Positions 61,470 through 64,000 of a stretch of DNA of 64,000 bases are shown here, in pieces. Numbering within the stretch: the first letter of the stretch is position 1; every line of letters begins with the position of its first letter. Source of the stretch: Inmirania thermothiophila (lineage in GTDB: Bacteria; Pseudomonadota; Gammaproteobacteria; DSM-100275); the NCBI RefSeq assembly GCF_003751635.1, contig NZ_RJVI01000003.1, positions 181,001-245,000 on the forward strand, in the 5' to 3' direction. Under the pieces are notes generated by a model. That model saw nothing but the letters and a program-made list of their open reading frames with translations, did not search any database and had not been told where the DNA came from. Made by a program: the position numbers and the translations under genes.

Positions 61470-62571
61470 GCCCGCCGCGCCCGGGCCAGATCCCGCCGAG
61501 GACGGCGGCCCGCGCCGCGCCCGTGGCCACGGGCAGGCTGCCGCTTCGGCTCGCCAGCGTCTCGCGCGCAAGCCAGGCGAAGGCGGCCGCCTCCACCCAG
61601 TCCGGGTCGAGCCCGGCGGCCGCCGTCGTGGCCACGGGTACGGGCGCGGCGTGGGCGGCGAGGCGGGCCAGCAGATGCCGGTTGTGGGCGCCGCCGCCGC
61701 AGACGAGGATGCGCCGCGCCTCGGGCAGGTGCGCGCGCACGGCCACGGCGGCGCTCCAGGCGGTGAGCTCGGCGAGGGTTGCGGCGCCGTCCTCCGGTGC
61801 AGGCTCCGGCCGGCCGCGGAGCAGCCCCTCCAGCCACTCCGGCCCCAGCACCTCGGGGCCCGTGCTCTTGGGCGGCGGGCGCCCGAAGTAGGGGTGGGCG
61901 AGCAGCGCCTCCAGGAGCGCCGGCTGCACCCGCCCGCGCGCCGCGGCGGCGCCGTCGCGGTCGCAGGGGGCGCCGAGGCGGGTGCGGGCCCAGTGGTCGA
62001 GGAGGCCGTTGCCGGGGCCGGTGTCGAAGGCGGCGCGCACCTCCCCGTCGCCGTCGATGAGGGTGACGTTGGCGATGCCGCCGAGGTTGAGCACCGCCAC
62101 CGGCGCGTGGCGGCGGAAGGCGTAGCGGTGGAAGGCCGGGGTGAGGGGGGCGCCCTCGCCGCCGGCGGCGACGTCGCGGCGGCGGAAGTCCGCCACCGTG
62201 GTCACCCCGGTGCGCTCGGCCAACGTCGCCGGATCGCCGATCTGCAGCGTGAAGGGCGGGTCGGCGTCGGGGCGGTGGCGCAGGGTCTGGCCGTGGCTGC
62301 CGATGGCGCGCACGGGATGGCGGGCGAGAAGCGGCGCGGCGGCCTCGGCCAGGTGCCGGCCGACGAGGCGGTCGAGCCGGCCCAGCTCGTCGAGGTCGAT
62401 GCGTCCTGCGGCGGCCGCGCGCAGCCGCGCCGCAAGGTCGGGCGGCCAGGGCGTGGTGCGCGCCTCGACCACGCGCACCCGTCCGCCGGCGAAGCCGACC
62501 ACGGCGGCGTCGATGCCGTCCATGCTGGTGCCCGAGACGAGACCGAGATAGAGGGCCGGGCGGCGCCGCAT
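61459..62571 (-). CDS. anmK: Anhydro-N-acetylmuramic acid kinase
   Basis: 370 residues. N-terminal ATP-binding signature [72 protein letters not shown] and [15 protein letters not shown] match AnmK. It cleaves and phosphorylates 1,6-anhydro-MurNAc from wall turnover to MurNAc-6-phosphate for recycling. ATG shares its first base with the stop of the M23 gene, so the two are coupled: one cuts the wall, the other recycles its fragments. Confidence 0.96.
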   Translation of the reverse strand: MRRRPALYLGLVSGTSMDGIDAAVVGFAGGRVRVVEARTTPWPPDLAARLRAAAAGRIDLDELGRLDRLVGRHLAEAAAPLLARHPVRAIGSHGQTLRHRPDADPPFTLQIGDPATLAERTGVTTVADFRRRDVAAGGEGAPLTPAFHRYAFRRHAPVAVLNLGGIANVTLIDGDGEVRAAFDTGPGNGLLDHWARTRLGAPCDRDGAAAARGRVQPALLEALLAHPYFGRPPPKSTGPEVLGPEWLEGLLRGRPEPAPEDGAATLAELTAWSAAVAVRAHLPEARRILVCGGGAHNRHLLARLAAHAAPVPVATTAAAGLDPDWVEAAAFAWLARETLASRSGSLPVATGAARAAVLGGIWPGRGGLRR

Positions 62572-63884
62572 CAGCGCTCGGCGAGGGCCACCGCGAAGCG
62601 CTCGAGGAGGTCGAGCTGCGCCAGCAGCGGGGCCGCGACGCGCTCGAAGTCCGCCCGCAGCGCGGCCGGCAGCGGCTCCGCCTGCGGCAGCGGCACCGTG
62701 AGGGGGTTGCGGTGCACGCCGTTGACGCGGAACTCGTAGTGCAGGTGGGGGCCGGTGGCGAGCCCTGTGCGCCCCACGTAGCCGATGACCTGGCCCTGGC
62801 GCACGCGGCGCCCGGCGCGGATGCCGCGGGCGATGCGCGACATGTGGGCGTAGAGGGTGGTGTAGGTGGCGCCGTGGCGCAGGATCACGGTCTTGCCGTA
62901 GCCCCCCTTCCAGCCTGCGAACTCCACGCGGCCGTCCCCGGTGGCGCGGATCGGGGTGCCGATGGCCGCGGCATAGTCGACGCCGCGGTGCGGGCGGCGC
63001 ACCCCGAGCACCGGGTGGTAGCGCTCGGCCTGGAAGCGGGAGGTGATGCGGCGGAAGTCCACCGGCGCCCGCAGGAAGGCCTTGCGCAGGCTCCGCCCGG
63101 CGGGGTCGTAGTAGTCGGTGCGCCCGTCGGGGGTGGTGTAGCGCACGGCGCGGAAGCGCTCGCCGCGGTTGACGAACTCGGCGGCGACGATGTCGCCGTC
63201 GCGCAGGTAGCCCCCGTCCCGGTAGACCTGCTCGTAGATGACCGCGAAGCGGTCGCCCTCGCGGATGTCGAGGGCGAAGTCGATGTCCCAGCCGAAGATC
63301 TCGGCCAGCCGCAGGGTCAGCCGCTCGCTCAGGCCCGCCGCGAGCGCCGCCTCGTAGAGGGAGCTGCGCACCGTCCCCTGGGCGCGGGCGAGCCGGATCT
63401 CGAGCGGGACCTCCGTCACCTGCGCCGAGAGGGCGCCGTCGGCGGCGCGGCCCACCACCAGCGTGCGGGCCTCGTCGAGGGCGTAGCGAAGCCGCTCCAG
63501 CTCGCCGTCGCGAAGGCCCAGCTCGAGGCGCTCGCCCGGGCGCAGCCGCTTCAGCGGCGCCGCCTCCGGCAGGCGGGCGAGGGCGGTGATGGTGGCCGCC
63601 GGCACGTCGGCGCGGCGAAGGAGCGACCAGAGGCTGTCGCCGCCGCGCACCGTGAGCACCGTGCCGGGCCGCTCCGGGGTCTGCGGGGCCGCAGGCTGGG
63701 CGGGGACCGGGGAGGGTGCCGGCAGCGCCAGGGGCAGGACCACGGGGCCGGCCTCGTGCACCGCCTCGCCCTCGGCGCCGGAGACCCCCGTGACGAGGAG
63801 CGCCGCGGCCAGGCTTGCGCCCGCCGCGCTCACGAGCAGCCGCCCCGTCCGGTGCATGGATCGTGCCGATGGCCTCACCGCCAC
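62571..63884 (-). CDS. M23 peptidoglycan endopeptidase with OapA/LysM-like and Csd3-type N-terminal domains (MepM-like)
   Basis: 437 residues from GTG 63884; in-frame GTG 63878 and ATG 63857 are alternatives, none with a clear ribosome site. Signal/anchor at about residues 15-36, Pro-rich linker, OapA/LysM-like domain (VLTVRGGDSLWSLLRRADVPA, about 77-125), Csd3-type second domain (about 165-290; EIFGWDIDFALDIREGDRFAVIYEQ), and LytM domain with the full zinc set HRGVDY, LYAHMSR and GPHLHYEF. Space-making DD-endopeptidase of the MepM class. In many gammaproteobacteria this gene and anmK diverge from tyrS, which would lie to the right. Confidence 0.93.
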   Translation of the reverse strand: MAVRPSARSMHRTGRLLVSAAGASLAAALLVTGVSGAEGEAVHEAGPVVLPLALPAPSPVPAQPAAPQTPERPGTVLTVRGGDSLWSLLRRADVPAATITALARLPEAAPLKRLRPGERLELGLRDGELERLRYALDEARTLVVGRAADGALSAQVTEVPLEIRLARAQGTVRSSLYEAALAAGLSERLTLRLAEIFGWDIDFALDIREGDRFAVIYEQVYRDGGYLRDGDIVAAEFVNRGERFRAVRYTTPDGRTDYYDPAGRSLRKAFLRAPVDFRRITSRFQAERYHPVLGVRRPHRGVDYAAAIGTPIRATGDGRVEFAGWKGGYGKTVILRHGATYTTLYAHMSRIARGIRAGRRVRQGQVIGYVGRTGLATGPHLHYEFRVNGVHRNPLTVPLPQAEPLPAALRADFERVAAPLLAQLDLLERFAVALAER

Positions 63885-63943
63885 CCCCCCGTCGCAGTCT
63901 CGCGGCTACCTTAGCGAGGGGCCGCGGCCGCGGTCAATGAACC

Positions 63944-63972
63944 TTGTCGCACCCCGCGGCGGGCCTTAGCAT
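63944..63972 (+). promoter_or_regulatory. Promoter reading out of the right edge
   Basis: TTGTCG at 63944-63949, 17-base spacer, TAGCAT at 63967-63972 (four of six each). No start codon follows in the remaining 28 bases. By comparison with related genomes the gene outside may be tyrS; this is inference. Confidence 0.45.
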
Positions 63973-64000
63973 GGGCGCCCTTTGGTGTTCCGGGCGGGAC

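Overview
The window looks like a chromosome segment of a very GC-rich gammaproteobacterium. Three things point there: the classical gammaproteobacterial division and cell-wall order (mraZ to lpxC), the blocks degS/Nif3/petABC/sspAB, lpoA-yraN-yraP opposite rsmI, and pilBCD-coaE-zapD-yacG, and third-position GC so high that nearly every gene carries long shadow reading frames. A Chromatiales/Ectothiorhodospira-like relative is my inference; nothing in the window names the species. I saw no tRNA, rRNA operon, CRISPR array, insertion sequence or prophage gene. Every gene I call is intact except manC, which is cut by the left edge.

Layout. 1-805 is the 3' end of manC (GDP-mannose supply). 815-3251 (minus) holds a DadA-type FAD amine oxidase and a DegS-type periplasmic protease. 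3305-7916 (plus) holds a Nif3-like protein, the cytochrome bc1 operon petABC and sspAB. 7936-10407 holds a macro-domain gene, a GlcD-like flavoprotein and a BON lipoprotein. 10463-13615 is yraN-lpoA facing rsmI. 13625-14365 is ccdA. RNase P RNA lies at about 14484-14860. From 15044 a strong promoter with MraZ repeats starts the division/cell-wall chain mraZ, rsmH, ftsL, ftsI, murE, murF, mraY, murD, ftsW, murG, murC, murB, ddl, ftsQ, ftsA, ftsZ, lpxC, most members overlapping by 1-4 bases. dciA (minus), an M23 endopeptidase, secA, argJ and a Nudix-ThiE fusion follow. The minus-strand block yacG-zapD-coaE-pilD-pilC-pilB ends at 45411.

45573-57808 lies between pilB and pilA and is the accessory part: rfbB, a DUF354 protein and asnB (plus) meet head-on a minus-strand run of GT2, LPG-synthase-type membrane protein, heparinase II/III, radical SAM protein, GT2 and a polytopic GT-C-like/TPR protein next to pilA. 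Base composition drops there. It reads as a polysaccharide and possibly pilin-glycosylation island splitting the pilABCD locus. pilA has a clear sigma-54 promoter.

The 451-base pilA-argC spacer also holds several inverted repeats and a promoter-to-terminator unit of about 110 nt that looks like an unannotated small RNA. The right end is argC, a DUF6776 protein, bactofilin, erpA, then anmK and an OapA/MepM-type M23 endopeptidase (minus), with a promoter reading out of the window.

How the parts fit: the cell-wall chain makes lipid II and the divisome, while lpoA, both M23 enzymes, anmK, ftsI and zapD build, cut or recycle the wall. bc1 and ccdA belong to respiration. pilBCD plus pilA form the type IV pilus core, and the island probably decorates the surface or the pilus.
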